DNA from: an uncultured Clostridia bacterium
GTDB lineage: Bacteria; Bacillota; Clostridia; Oscillospirales; Ruminococcaceae
DNA length: 63,201 nucleotides
Reading direction: 5' to 3'
Assembly (NCBI GenBank): GCA_947589035.1
Contig: CANPYZ010000011.1
Location: 1 to 63,201, forward strand
Part shown: positions 20,413 through 30,091 of the stretch, piece by piece
How positions within the stretch are numbered: position 1 is the stretch's first letter
Layout of the letters: the number at the start of each line of letters is the position of its first letter
The notes under the pieces: model-generated
What the model saw: the letters and a program-made list of their open reading frames with translations, nothing else
Told to the model about the DNA's origin: nothing
The model's database searches: none
Program-made: the position numbers and the translations under genes

Positions 20413-20450
20413 AAGACCACAAATTTCTTTTTGATTTGTGGTCTTTTTTT
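20413..20450 (+). terminator. terminator or attenuator between rpmH and rnpA
   Basis: AAGACCACAAAT / ATTTGTGGTCTT stem with a T-rich tail, just after rpmH. It would let most transcripts stop after rpmH and a fraction read into rnpA, matching the different needs for L34 and RnpA. Confidence 0.8.
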
Positions 20451-20487
20451 ATTTTGTTTTCATTTGTTTAAGGCGGTGAATGACTAT

Positions 20488-20901
20488 TTGCGTACTCAGG
20501 TTCTGAACCGGAACAAGGATTTCCAACTCTGCTACCGGAAAGGCGTGTTCCTCGTTTCACAAAATATTGTTCTCTATGCCCGGAAAAATTCCCTTCCTTG
20601 CCTTCGTATGGGCATTACAACCAGCAAAAAAGTTGGTAACGCCGTTTGCCGCAGTCGGGCAAGAAGAATCATTCGGCAGGCGTGGCGTGAAAATGAAGCT
20701 CTTATTCCTTCCGGTTTAGATGTCGTTGTTGTGGCAAGGGTTCATATTACGGAAGTCAAATCAACAGTTGTTAGCCATTGGTTGAAAAAGTACGGCGTTC
20801 CGGCGTTAATTCAAATCGCTGAAGGCAAAATTCCTTCTTCTAAATCTAAAACTTCTAAACTTCCGAATGATAATTCCCTGAAGGGGGGAGATTCTTCATG
20901 A
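20488..20901 (+). CDS. rnpA: ribonuclease P protein component
   Basis: 137 residues from the TTG at 20488, placed after AGGCGGTG; a GTG at 20476 is an alternative. RnpA assists the RNase P RNA in cutting tRNA 5' leaders. Family motifs: [13 protein letters not shown], and the RNR-type signature [22 protein letters not shown]-terminal Ser/Lys-rich tail is an addition. ATGA overlap with yidD. Confidence 0.92.
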   Translation: MRTQVLNRNKDFQLCYRKGVFLVSQNIVLYARKNSLPCLRMGITTSKKVGNAVCRSRARRIIRQAWRENEALIPSGLDVVVVARVHITEVKSTVVSHWLKKYGVPALIQIAEGKIPSSKSKTSKLPNDNSLKGGDSS

Positions 20902-21137
20902 AGAAAATTTTACTTGCCTTGATTCATGTTTATCAGAAATGCATTTCTCCCTTGTTTCCGCCGTGTTGCCGTTATTTTCCGTCATGTTCGTGTTATGCCT
21001 GTACGGCAATTGAACGATTCGGAGCGGGGAAAGGTTTACTGTTAGCCATTTTAAGAATTTTACGCTGTCACCCCTGGGCGAAAGGCGGCGTTGACTTCGT
21101 GCCGGAAGTTTTCCCCTACAGAATCAAACATCACTAA
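20898..21137 (+). CDS. yidD: membrane protein insertion efficiency factor YidD
   Basis: 79 residues with the family pattern [23 protein letters not shown] and [22 protein letters not shown]. YidD associates with the inner membrane and helps YidC-dependent insertion. Start overlaps the rnpA stop. Confidence 0.92.
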   Translation: MKKILLALIHVYQKCISPLFPPCCRYFPSCSCYACTAIERFGAGKGLLLAILRILRCHPWAKGGVDFVPEVFPYRIKHH

Positions 21138-21193
21138 TTTAAATTAGCCCGAAATTTAGCCAAATTAAGCCAAATCAGAAAGAGGTATCTATT

Positions 21194-22423
21194 TTGAATT
21201 TTTTGATTAATATTATTGCGATTCCGCTTAGTTTCATCATGAAACTGATTTACAATCTTGTCGGAAATTACGGTATTTCGATTATTTTGTTTACGTTCGT
21301 TACCAGAATGATTCTGTTCCCCGTGTCCTATAAACAACAGAAAAATGCTTCCCGTATGCAATTATTAAACCCTAAAATGAAGAAAATTCAGGAGAAATAC
21401 CGCAATGACCCAACACAAATGCAAATGGCACAGTTTCAGCTTTATCAGGACGAAAATATTAACCCGTATTCTTCCTGTTTAACTTCTTTTATTCCGTTAA
21501 TTCTGCTCTGGGGCGTGTTAGCCGTTGTGTACAAGCCAATGACTTATATTATGGATTACAGCACGGAAACCATTGAAGAAGCGAAATCTGTCGTTCTTTC
21601 CCTTGAACCCGATGCCGAAACCACGTTTAATAAAAACACTATGCGGCAGGAATTATTAATTATGGACAAAATGCTCCAGAACCCTGAACAATTTTCCGCT
21701 GTTCTCCGTAACGGCGAAATTACCATTCAGGAAAATGACACCGAAAAAACACAGAAATTAGAACATCTTTCCCCGAATTTTCTAACCGAAATTAAAGAAT
21801 TTTCCGAAACATTCACCCTCGGCAACGTCCGCTTAAGCGAAACGCCAAGCACGAAAATTTCCGAAAATTCAAGCTTTTTCCTGTTCTTAATCCCGATTCT
21901 TTCCGGAGTCATGCAATTATTATTCACGATTTACACGCAGTACATGCAGAAGAAACGCAATCCCGATATGCCGAGTATGGGCGCAATGAATATTATGCTT
22001 TACGGAATGCCGTTATTCTCTGTCTGGCTTGCGTTTACCGTGCCTGCCGGCGTGGGCTTTTACTGGTTGTGTTCTTCAGCGTTTTCTTTCCTGCAAAGCG
22101 TTTTCCTCTATTGGTGGTTCAACGATGAACGCATTGAAAAAATTGGTGAAGCCGAACGGAAAAAAGCCCAGAAGGCAAGAAAACGCCCTACCATGATGCA
22201 AATGATGCTGGAACAGCAACAGGAATTAATGCGCCAGGAACAAGGCGTTTCCGGCAACAGAGTCCGTTATTCTGATGATGACGGAAATCCGAAATTTTCC
22301 CGTTCTGAAATGGAAGAATATAATTCAGCCGTTATCCGTGAGGCAAGACGGAGAATTGCTGAAAAATATGGCGATATTGAACCCGATACCGCCCCAAAAG
22401 ACCCTAAGAAAAAGAAAAAATAA
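21194..22423 (+). CDS. yidC: YidC/Oxa1-family membrane insertase
   Basis: 409 residues from a TTG start after AGAGGT. Inserts membrane proteins alone or with Sec. The conserved core begins NYGISIILFTFVTRMILFPVSYKQQ, with the Arg of the hydrophilic groove. It has a periplasmic-side insertion of about 90 residues between helices 2 and 3, longer than in Bacillus, and a basic C-terminal tail (DPKKKKK) likely to touch ribosomes. Confidence 0.93.
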   Translation: MNFLINIIAIPLSFIMKLIYNLVGNYGISIILFTFVTRMILFPVSYKQQKNASRMQLLNPKMKKIQEKYRNDPTQMQMAQFQLYQDENINPYSSCLTSFIPLILLWGVLAVVYKPMTYIMDYSTETIEEAKSVVLSLEPDAETTFNKNTMRQELLIMDKMLQNPEQFSAVLRNGEITIQENDTEKTQKLEHLSPNFLTEIKEFSETFTLGNVRLSETPSTKISENSSFFLFLIPILSGVMQLLFTIYTQYMQKKRNPDMPSMGAMNIMLYGMPLFSVWLAFTVPAGVGFYWLCSSAFSFLQSVFLYWWFNDERIEKIGEAERKKAQKARKRPTMMQMMLEQQQELMRQEQGVSGNRVRYSDDDGNPKFSRSEMEEYNSAVIREARRRIAEKYGDIEPDTAPKDPKKKKK

Positions 22424-22444
22424 TCCGAACAGGAGTGATTTTGA

Positions 22445-24058
22445 ATGAAACAAATTTTTATTGCCAAAACAGTTGAGGACGCTAAAGAACTCGCCGCTAA
22501 GGCGTTTGGTGTCGCTAAATCCGAAATTCAATTCGAAATTCTGGAAGAACCGAAACGGGGATTTTTAGGATTCGGCAAGAAGGGCGATGCCAAAGTCAGG
22601 GCGACTTACATTCCGCCAGAACCGGAAAAATCAGAAAAAACAGAACTTTCCTTTACGGAAACGATTCAGGAAAAGCCTTCAAAAGTGCAGGATTTCACGG
22701 AAGAAACACCGGAAATTGCAGAAGAACCGCAGGAAATTATTGTTTCTGAAATGATGAGTGAAGATGCAATAGGCGTTCCGGAAAATGAATTGCCCATCAT
22801 GAGCGAAAATGCAATAGCAGAAACGATTACAGAAAGTGAACCGGAAACAGAAATCATTCCGGAAACTATTGCAGAAAGTGAACCGGAAACAGAACCCGTT
22901 CCGGAAGTTTCAGAAACTGTTGCAGAATCTTCCAGGAGTAAAAATGCAACACCGGAAACTGTTGCAGAAAGTGAACCGGAAACAGAATTAGTTTCAGAAG
23001 TTTCAGAAACTGTTGCAGAATCTTCCAGGAGTGAAAATGCAATATCAGAAACTATTGCAGAAAGTGAACCAGAAACAGAACCCGTTCCGGAAGTTTCAGA
23101 AATCGTTGCAGAATCTTCCATGAGTGAAAATGCAATATCAGAAACTGTTGCAGAAAGTGAACCGGAAACAGAACCCGTTCCGGAAGTTTCAGAAATCGTT
23201 GCAGAATCTTCCATGAGTGAAAATGCAATATCAGAAACTATTGCAGAAAGTGAACTCGAAACAGAACCCGTTCCGGAAGTTTCAGAAACTGTTGCAGAAT
23301 CTTCCATGAGTGAAAATGCAACATCTTCAAAGAACGAAAAATCATACATGCATTCTGATGCTGATTTAATTACCGGCGAACCTTCCCCTTCAGCACTCGC
23401 TAAAATTGAAGCCGCCCAGAATTATTTGAGAAGTTTGTTCACGGCTTTGGACATTAAAGTCAATTTCCGTGTGAAAGCCGGAAAAGATACGGCAATGATT
23501 GATATTATTTCTTTCGAAAATGGAATGGTCATCGGGAAACGTGGCGAAAATTTAGACGCTTTGCAATATTTAGCATTCATGGCAGCTAACCGCACCGATA
23601 ACAGCGAATATTACCGCATTATTTTAAATGCTTCCAATTACAGAGAACGCCGCCGGAAAACCCTTGAGGAACTCGCACAGAAAATTGCTCACCGTGTGTT
23701 AAGTAATCAGCGTTCCGACATTCTCGAACCAATGAACCCTTACGAACGCAGAATTATTCATTCCGCTGTGGCGGAAATTGACGGCGTGGAATCCCGCAGC
23801 GTTGGCGAAGAACCTAACAGAAGAGTTGTCATTTTCCCTGAAGGCGTACCCTATAAACCAAAATACCACAATAACAACCGCCGTCAATATAATGGGAAAC
23901 CCTACCGCAAAAACGGAAACTACCACAAAAAAGATTCTTCCGTACAGGCAACAAGAATTTCTATGGATTCCATGAAAACCAGTTTTGAAAAAGATTATCA
24001 ACGCCCGAAACCGGAAGATGAACTGAATGCAGGGCTTTACGGGAAAATTGACATTTAA
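22445..24058 (+). CDS. jag: Jag/KhpB RNA-binding protein with expanded repeat linker
   Basis: 537 residues, against roughly 200-300 in relatives. Jag-N domain at 1-57 (VEDAKELAAKAFGV ... KRGFLGFGKKGDAKV), KH domain around GMVIGKRGENLDALQYLA, R3H domain near the C-terminus (NPYERRIIHSAVAEIDGVESRSVGEEPNRRVVI). Between them is an acidic Ser/Glu/Pro-rich linker with five 31-residue repeats. Jag/KhpB binds RNA and affects cell elongation and sporulation in Firmicutes. Preceded by AGGAGTGATT. Confidence 0.92.
   Translation: MKQIFIAKTVEDAKELAAKAFGVAKSEIQFEILEEPKRGFLGFGKKGDAKVRATYIPPEPEKSEKTELSFTETIQEKPSKVQDFTEETPEIAEEPQEIIVSEMMSEDAIGVPENELPIMSENAIAETITESEPETEIIPETIAESEPETEPVPEVSETVAESSRSKNATPETVAESEPETELVSEVSETVAESSRSENAISETIAESEPETEPVPEVSEIVAESSMSENAISETVAESEPETEPVPEVSEIVAESSMSENAISETIAESELETEPVPEVSETVAESSMSENATSSKNEKSYMHSDADLITGEPSPSALAKIEAAQNYLRSLFTALDIKVNFRVKAGKDTAMIDIISFENGMVIGKRGENLDALQYLAFMAANRTDNSEYYRIILNASNYRERRRKTLEELAQKIAHRVLSNQRSDILEPMNPYERRIIHSAVAEIDGVESRSVGEEPNRRVVIFPEGVPYKPKYHNNNRRQYNGKPYRKNGNYHKKDSSVQATRISMDSMKTSFEKDYQRPKPEDELNAGLYGKIDI
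22862..23326 (+). repeat. five 93-bp in-frame tandem repeats in jag
   Basis: Five copies of a 31-residue unit starting ET(I/V)AESEPETEPVPEVSE. Copies 3 and 4 are nearly identical in DNA, which indicates recent expansion and likely length variation between strains. Confidence 0.9.
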
Positions 24059-24063
24059 TGCAA

Positions 24064-24094
24064 AAGGCTGAACTTTTCCCGTTCAGCCTTTTTC
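24064..24094 (+). terminator. terminator after jag
   Basis: AAGGCTGAAC / GTTCAGCCTT 10-bp stem, 7-base loop, followed by TTTCC. Ends the rpmH-jag operon before the 48-bp repeat array. Confidence 0.85.
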
Positions 24095-24109
24095 CTGAAA
24101 ATTTTTGAT

Positions 24110-24970
24110 TTGAAAAGAGCGATTTTGCAATACTTGTCAGAATCATTTCTGCAATATTCAAAAAGAGTAATTCTGCAATACTCGTCAGAATCATTTCTGC
24201 AATATTCAGAAAGAGTAATTCTGCAATACTTGTCAGAATCATTTCTGCAATATTCAAAAAGAGTAATTCTGCAATACTTGTCAGAATCATTTCTGCAATA
24301 TTCAGAAAGAGTAATTCTGCAATACTCGTCAGAATCATTTCTGCAATATTTGAAAAGAGTGAAATTGCAATACTTGTCAGAATTATTTCTGCAATATTCA
24401 GAAAGAGCAATTCTGCAATACTCGTCAGAACAATTTTTGCAATATTCAAAAAGAGTGAAATTGCAATACTCGTCAGAATCATTTCTGCAATATTCAAAAA
24501 GAGCGAATTTGCAATACTCGTCAGAATCATTTCTGCAATATTCAGAAAGAGCGAATTTGCAATACTCGTCAGAACAATTTCTGCAATATTCAAAAAGAGC
24601 AATTCTGCAATACTCGTCAGAATCATTTCTGCAATATTCAAAAAGAGCAATTCTGCAATACTCGTCAGAATCATTTCTGCAATATTCAAAAAGAGTAATT
24701 CTGCAATACTTGTCAGAATCATTTCTGCAATATTCAAAAAGAGCGAATTTGCAATACTCGTCAGAACAATTTCTGCAATATTCAGAAAGAGCAATTCTGC
24801 AATACTTGTCAGAACAATTTCTGCAATATTCAAAAAGAGCGAATTTGCAATACTTGTCAGAACAATTTCTGCAATATTCAGAAAGAGTAATTCTGCAATA
24901 CTCGTCAGAACAATTTCTGCAATACTCGTCAGAATCATTTCTGCAATACTTGAAAAGAGCATTTTTGCAA
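24110..24970. repeat. about 18 tandem 48-bp repeats between jag and mnmE
   Basis: Unit: TTCTGCAATACTCGTCAGAA followed by TCATTTCTGCAATATTCAAAAAGAG-type sequence, 48 bp per copy. The length is a multiple of three, so long open frames appear on both strands; they are by-products. The motif is inverted relative to the related block at 19.6-20.1 kb, so the two blocks flank the rpmH-jag operon. Confidence 0.9.
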
Positions 24971-24984
24971 TAATAGGTGAACAA

Positions 24985-26610
24985 ATGATGAACGAAAATA
25001 CTATTGCCGCCATTGCTACCCCGTCAGGCTCCGGCGGTGTCGCCGTAATTCGGATTTCCGGAGAAATGGCTTTACCTTGTGCGGATTATTTTTTTCAGCC
25101 CGCCGGAAAAAAATGTTCCACGTGGAACATGTCTCCCCTGAACCCCCTGAAAGGGGGTAGGGGGTGGGAGATGTCGCCACAGGCGACAGAGGGGTCAACC
25201 CCTCCGAACCCCTCCGTCAGCTACGCTGACACCTCCCCTGATAGGGGAGGCTCGTTCCCCCTGAAAGGGGGAATGTCACGCAGTGACAAGGGGGTTGTCT
25301 CCCCTGAACCCCCTGAAAGGGGGCAGGGGGTGGGAGATGTCGCCACAGGCGACAGAGGGGTCAAACGCCCGTCAGAAATGAACGGTTATACTTGCGCTTA
25401 CGGGTATTTTCTCGACGGAACGGAAGTTTTAGATGATGTCATTTTAACCGTTTTCCGGAATCCGCACAGCTACACAGGGGAAGACGTTGTCGAAATTTCC
25501 TGCCATGGCGGAAGATTTCTCGCACAGAAAATTTTACGCTTACTATTAACATTCTCCGGCGTGCGCCTTGCGGAAGCGGGCGAATTTACGAAAAGAGCTT
25601 TCCTGAATGGGAAACTTTCCCTTACGCAGGCGGAAGCTGTTGCCGATTTAATTTCCGCTTCCGGTGAAAATTCCCTCCGTTGTGCAAGGATGCTCCGTGA
25701 CGGCGCAACATTCCGGAAAATTTCCGCCTTTTCAGAAACGCTTTTGGAAATTCTTTCCGATTTGGCTGTGTGGGCGGATTACCCTGATGAAGATATTCCG
25801 GAAGTTGACCCCGTGTCTTTAATGAACCGCCTGAAAAATTTATTTTCCCAAATGGAACAGTTAATGAAAACTTACGATTACGGGAAAATTCTTCGAGAAG
25901 GATTGCACACGGTCATTGTCGGAAAGCCGAATGTCGGGAAATCGACTTTATTTAATGCGTTAAGCGGCTATGAAAGAAGTATTGTCACAGACATTGCTGG
26001 AACAACTCGTGACGTTGTGGAAGAACAAATCCGAATCGGGGAAATTTTACTCCGTTTGTCTGATACTGCCGGTGTGCATTCTACAGAAGACCAAGTGGAA
26101 AAAATTGGCGTGGAAAGAAGTTTTTCCGCTATACAGCAAGCAGAATTAATTCTTGCCGTTGTGGATACTTCCGCACCGCTTTCAGAAGAAGACCAGCAAT
26201 TATTTCAGCAACTTCCGCCGGAAAAAACCATTTTAATTTATAATAAAACGGACAAACGTTCTCCGGAATTTCAGCCGTTAGAAAATTTTTCCCCCGTGGA
26301 AGTCATAGAACTTTCAGCGAAAACTTTAGAAAATGTTCACGCTCTTGAAAACGCTGTACAGAATTTCGCTTCCCGTTACGCCACAACAGCGGAAGATGGC
26401 ATGATTGCGAACGAACGGCAAAGAATTTGCTTACAAACAGCGTTACAAGCCATTCAGGAAGCAATGCACACATTAGAACAAGGCTATGCTTTAGATGCCG
26501 TGACAGTGAATTTAGACATTGCGGAAGAAGCCTTTCTCCAATTAACCGGAGAAAAAATTACTGACAAAGTTGTGGACACTGTTTTTTCTCGTTTCTGTGT
26601 CGGAAAATAA
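24985..26610 (+). CDS. mnmE: tRNA modification GTPase MnmE with an 85-residue in-frame insertion
   Basis: 541 residues; without the insert it is 456, the normal length. With MnmG it makes the cmnm5 group on tRNA wobble uridines. N-terminal domain ENTIAAIATPSGSGGVAVIRISG; G1 motif GKPNVGKSTLFNAL; DTAG switch (SDTAGVH); C-terminal FCVGK with the catalytic-site Cys. Residues 44-128 (25114-25368) are encoded by a parS palindrome plus REP-like palindromes, inserted after FFQPAGKK and before NGYTCAYGYF. Start could be either of two adjacent ATGs. Confidence 0.93.
   Translation: MMNENTIAAIATPSGSGGVAVIRISGEMALPCADYFFQPAGKKCSTWNMSPLNPLKGGRGWEMSPQATEGSTPPNPSVSYADTSPDRGGSFPLKGGMSRSDKGVVSPEPPERGQGVGDVATGDRGVKRPSEMNGYTCAYGYFLDGTEVLDDVILTVFRNPHSYTGEDVVEISCHGGRFLAQKILRLLLTFSGVRLAEAGEFTKRAFLNGKLSLTQAEAVADLISASGENSLRCARMLRDGATFRKISAFSETLLEILSDLAVWADYPDEDIPEVDPVSLMNRLKNLFSQMEQLMKTYDYGKILREGLHTVIVGKPNVGKSTLFNALSGYERSIVTDIAGTTRDVVEEQIRIGEILLRLSDTAGVHSTEDQVEKIGVERSFSAIQQAELILAVVDTSAPLSEEDQQLFQQLPPEKTILIYNKTDKRSPEFQPLENFSPVEVIELSAKTLENVHALENAVQNFASRYATTAEDGMIANERQRICLQTALQAIQEAMHTLEQGYALDAVTVNLDIAEEAFLQLTGEKITDKVVDTVFSRFCVGK
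25114..25368 (+). mobile_element. parS-REP insertion inside mnmE
   Basis: 255 bp, exactly 85 codons, free of stops in the mnmE frame. It begins with the perfect palindrome TGTTCCACGTGGAACA (25114-25129) and continues with CCCCCTGAAAGGGGG and CTCCCCTGATAGGGGAG palindromes seen elsewhere in the window. Confidence 0.85.
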
Positions 26611-26654
26611 ATTTAAATTTTAAATTTTAATATTAAATTTGAGGAGGTCTGTTT

Positions 26655-28535
26655 TTGGAAAATCATCAGCAATATTTCATGGAAAATTTCGATGTCATTG
26701 TTATTGGGGCAGGTCATGCCGGAGTAGAAGCCGGATTAGTGGCTGCCCGTCTCGGCTGTAAAACATTATTATTAACAATTTCTTTGGATCAAGTCGCCAA
26801 TATGCCTTGTAATCCTTCTATCGGCGGAACGGCAAAAGGACATTTAGTTCGGGAAATTGACGCTCTCGGCGGCGAAATGGGAAAAGCAGCAGATGCTTGT
26901 TTCCTTCAGTCCAGAATGCTGAACCGGGGAAAAGGTCCTGCTGTGCATAGTTTACGAGTTCAGGCGGACAGAGTGCAATATCATCAATATATGAAACATG
27001 TTTGCGAATTACAGGAAAATTTATTCCTGAAACAGGGCGAAGCCGTGAAAATTTTAACCGAACATCAGAAAGTGACCGGAATTTTAACCCATTTAGGCGC
27101 AATTTATTCCGCTAAAGCCGTTGTCATTGCCACAGGAACATATTTAAAAGGTAAAATTCATATCGGGCAAGTTTCTTTCGAAAGCGGACCAGATGCCGCA
27201 CTTCCGGCGAATGCTCTTGCTGAATCTTTGCGGGAAATTTTACCCTTACGTCGCTTTAAAACCGGAACGCCCTGCCGTGTACATAAAAACAGCATTGATT
27301 TTTCCGTATTGGAAAAACAAGTCGGTGATGCGGAAATTACGCCGTTTTCTTTTCAGACGAATGCTGAACATTTACAAAATCAAGTTTGTTGTTATTTGTC
27401 TTATACTAATGCAAAAACACATAATATCATTAAAGCGAATCTGCACCGTTCGCCGTTGTATTCCGGTAATATTGAGGGCGTGGGTCCTCGTTATTGCCCT
27501 TCCATTGAAGATAAAGTTGTCCGGTTCGCTGATAAGGAAAGACATCAATTATTTATTGAGCCTATGGGATTAACTACGGAAGAATATTATTTGCAGGGAA
27601 TGTCTTCTTCCCTTCCGGAAGACGTGCAGAAAGCCTTTTTACGAACCATTAAAGGACTCGAACATGTGGAAATTTTACGTCCGGCATACGCCATTGAATA
27701 TGATTGCATTGACCCCACTGCCCTGAAACCTACCCTTGAAACGAAAGCTCTTTCCGGTTTATTCGGAGCAGGACAATTCAACGGTAGTTCCGGTTATGAA
27801 GAAGCCGCTGCACAAGGGTTAATTGCCGGAATTAATGCAGCGTTATCCGTGCAGGGAAAACCGCCGTTAATTTTAGAACGTTCCAGTTCCTATATTGGCA
27901 CGTTAATTGATGATTTAGTCTTTAAAGGTTGCAGTGACCCCTACAGAATGATGACTTCCCGCAGTGAATATCGTTTAGTTCTCCGGCAGGATAACGCTGA
28001 TTTCCGCATGATGCCCATTGGCTACAAATTAGGCTTAATTTCTGAAACGCTTTACCAAAATATGCTGAAAAAATATTCCCTCGTTGAGTCGGAAATCCAA
28101 CGCCTGCAACACACCAATATTGCCCCTAATCCTGAAATGAATCAGTTTTTAGAAAGTTCCGGCACTGCTCCTCTTTCCACGGGCTGTAAACTTGCTGATT
28201 TACTTCGCCGTCCTCAATTAAATTATGAACAGTTAACCCCGTTCGATGCACAACGTCCGAATTTACCTTCTTCCGTGCGTGAACAAGTTGAAATTCAAGT
28301 CAAATATCAAGGCTATATTGACCGACAGTATGAAATGATTCAAAAAGCGCATTCCCTCGAACTGAAAACTCTTCCTCAGCCGTTCGATTATCACCAGATT
28401 CACGGCTTACGTTTAGAAGCAGTTGAAAAATTAAACCGCCATCAACCTTTGAATATTGGGCAGGCTTCCCGAATTTCCGGCGTTTCTCCGGCAGACGTTT
28501 CCGTTTTGCTGATTTGGCTGACACAAAATAAATAA
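26655..28535 (+). CDS. mnmG: tRNA uridine-5-carboxymethylaminomethyl modification enzyme MnmG
   Basis: 626 residues from a TTG after GAGGAGGT (an in-frame ATG lies 24 bases on). FAD-binding motif [21 protein letters not shown]; partner of MnmE in wobble uridine modification. Family signatures [27 protein letters not shown] and [24 protein letters not shown]. The usual next genes rsmG, parA and parB do not follow here. Confidence 0.95.
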   Translation: MENHQQYFMENFDVIVIGAGHAGVEAGLVAARLGCKTLLLTISLDQVANMPCNPSIGGTAKGHLVREIDALGGEMGKAADACFLQSRMLNRGKGPAVHSLRVQADRVQYHQYMKHVCELQENLFLKQGEAVKILTEHQKVTGILTHLGAIYSAKAVVIATGTYLKGKIHIGQVSFESGPDAALPANALAESLREILPLRRFKTGTPCRVHKNSIDFSVLEKQVGDAEITPFSFQTNAEHLQNQVCCYLSYTNAKTHNIIKANLHRSPLYSGNIEGVGPRYCPSIEDKVVRFADKERHQLFIEPMGLTTEEYYLQGMSSSLPEDVQKAFLRTIKGLEHVEILRPAYAIEYDCIDPTALKPTLETKALSGLFGAGQFNGSSGYEEAAAQGLIAGINAALSVQGKPPLILERSSSYIGTLIDDLVFKGCSDPYRMMTSRSEYRLVLRQDNADFRMMPIGYKLGLISETLYQNMLKKYSLVESEIQRLQHTNIAPNPEMNQFLESSGTAPLSTGCKLADLLRRPQLNYEQLTPFDAQRPNLPSSVREQVEIQVKYQGYIDRQYEMIQKAHSLELKTLPQPFDYHQIHGLRLEAVEKLNRHQPLNIGQASRISGVSPADVSVLLIWLTQNK

Positions 28536-28543
28536 TTTGACAA

Positions 28544-28559
28544 TGTTCCACGTGGAACA
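28544..28559. promoter_or_regulatory. parS: parS site
   Basis: Perfect palindrome TGTTCCACGTGGAACA just after the mnmG stop. Known ParB-binding sequence in several phyla. Confidence 0.85.
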
Positions 28560-28612
28560 TATTTCGTTGCTGTTCCCCCTGAAAGGGGAGGTGGCACGTA
28601 GTGACAAGGGGG
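28560..28612. repeat. REP-like palindrome between two parS sites
   Basis: CCCCCTGAAAGGGGAGGTGG and GTAGTGAC pieces of the dispersed REP-like family, bracketed by parS copies at both ends. Confidence 0.75.
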
Positions 28613-28628
28613 TGTTCCACGTGGAACA
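28613..28628. promoter_or_regulatory. parS: parS site
   Basis: Second perfect TGTTCCACGTGGAACA, 69 bp from the first; spacing close to seven helical turns. Confidence 0.85.
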
Positions 28629-28659
28629 TAATGAAACCGGAATGCAGTGGCATTCCGGT

Positions 28660-29292
28660 TTATTTTAAATTTAAGAGCCGTTTGTCAATTTCTTTCCAGT
28701 CAGCGGAAGAAATGGTATTATGTTCAATTGGGAATGCGTAAGTTTCCGGTTCGAGGTAGCCAATTGTTTCTAAATGTGCGGTTAAAATTTTTAATATTTC
28801 AGCGGCGTATTCTTCTTCTAAGGCATCGGCGGAAGTTTTCGTCGGGGCGGTCTGGTATTTCGGAGTGAAAATTTTCCGGTAGTAGGCTTTAATTTCTAAA
28901 TTCGATTTCTTCCATAAATCAATTGGCGAAATCACTAAAATTACTGTATAATTTCCATTGTCGCTTAATACGTCACGGACGGTATATTTCACCTGGTGAA
29001 GAATTTCCCCTGAAAAATCAAGATATTGCTGTGTTAATTCTTCTGAAATTAAATTTTTCTTCACGCCGTAAGTGTCAAGAATATATGTGGAGAGGTTTTC
29101 TTTTTCGTTCTGGAAAATAGTTTCTGCGGCGTTTTCCCCTGCTCCGGTAAATTCTTCATAAGCAGAAAAATTTTCATGATATGTACAATCTAATAAAGCC
29201 GTCACGTAATTCCGGTACGTTCCGCCGGCGAACCCGCAGCCCGTCAGCAGCACAAAACATAACATAAAATTAATGAAACATAATTTTCTCAT
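28660..29292 (-). CDS. putative lipoprotein, unknown function
   Basis: 210 residues from the ATG at 29292 (GGGGA upstream). N-terminal lipoprotein signal with lipobox LLTGC. The mature part is soluble and alpha/beta-like with no family I recognise. Its start overlaps the end of the next lipoprotein gene, so the two form an operon of surface lipoproteins. Confidence 0.75.
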   Translation of the reverse strand: MRKLCFINFMLCFVLLTGCGFAGGTYRNYVTALLDCTYHENFSAYEEFTGAGENAAETIFQNEKENLSTYILDTYGVKKNLISEELTQQYLDFSGEILHQVKYTVRDVLSDNGNYTVILVISPIDLWKKSNLEIKAYYRKIFTPKYQTAPTKTSADALEEEYAAEILKILTAHLETIGYLEPETYAFPIEHNTISSADWKEIDKRLLNLK

Positions 29293-29294
29293 AA

Positions 29295-30065
29295 TCATTC
29301 CCCGTTTTCCGGTGAAATAGGATTCAATGGTATTGCATTCCCTTCTTCATCATAAAAAGTTAAATTATCTAAATAAAAATCCGAACAAGTTTCCATATTC
29401 CAGCGCATAAATAAAATTTCCGGCTTTTCTACTGTGCTGTCCCAGCGTTTTCCGGGGTCGTTTTCCGGAAAAGCAAATTCAACATGATTCGCATCAGAAC
29501 GCTGTAAATTGCATTGTTCAACGGAAAAATCCGGAAAATTAAACCATTCGCCGTTAATGCAAGTTGTTCCCCCTCCGGCGGTGAAACTTCCGGAAAAAGA
29601 TTCCGTTTTCGATTCAGTGTAGAGGTCAAAAGCAATTTTAGCAACGCTTTCTAATTGGTGTTCCTCAAGGAGTGAATTTGCGGAAATGGAAATTTTCTGC
29701 ACGGCGGAAGGTAAATTTTCCGCATTCGTGGAATTGTCTGTAAATTTCAGCATAGCATTTCCGTCAACAAATTCTATAGAAAGCGTTCCCTTAACGGAAG
29801 TGTCATCGTCCTGCACAACCGAAACGAAACTGAAATTTCCGTCATCGAACGTAATGGCATTCGGGTCAGCTTCCGGAAATGGTGCATTTTTTAATGAATT
29901 TTCTGAAATTATTTCTGAATGATTTTCTTCTGAAAGCATTTCGGAAGTCGTTTCCGCAATGGTTTCCGGTTCTGTGGGAACAGGTTCTGTTTCCTGCGTG
30001 GAAGTTTGCCCGCTGCACCCCGTAAGCAACACGGCAAGCAAACATAAATAAATATATTTTTTCAA
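29295..30065 (-). CDS. putative lipoprotein, unknown function
   Basis: 256 residues from a TTG preceded by GAGGGGATTAAC; the longer frame upstream overlaps the decarboxylase gene and is not likely used. Signal KKYIYLCLLAVLLTGC with lipobox. A Glu/Thr/Ser-rich linker follows (about 22-65), then a globular part with LSIEFVDGNAMLKF and a carbohydrate-binding-like beta pattern (MRWNMETCSDFYLDNLTFYDEEG). Ligand unknown. Confidence 0.75.
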   Translation of the reverse strand: MKKYIYLCLLAVLLTGCSGQTSTQETEPVPTEPETIAETTSEMLSEENHSEIISENSLKNAPFPEADPNAITFDDGNFSFVSVVQDDDTSVKGTLSIEFVDGNAMLKFTDNSTNAENLPSAVQKISISANSLLEEHQLESVAKIAFDLYTESKTESFSGSFTAGGGTTCINGEWFNFPDFSVEQCNLQRSDANHVEFAFPENDPGKRWDSTVEKPEILFMRWNMETCSDFYLDNLTFYDEEGNAIPLNPISPENGE

Positions 30066-30091
30066 GTTAATCCCCTCACTAAATGAATTTT

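Noticed and set aside
22666-23349. 227-residue minus-strand frame opposite jag
   Set aside because: Antisense shadow of the Glu/Ser repeats; no start context.
24055-25013. Long frames on both strands through the 48-bp repeats (up to 350 residues)
   Set aside because: The unit is a multiple of three without stops in several frames at once; open frames are a by-product of the repeat.
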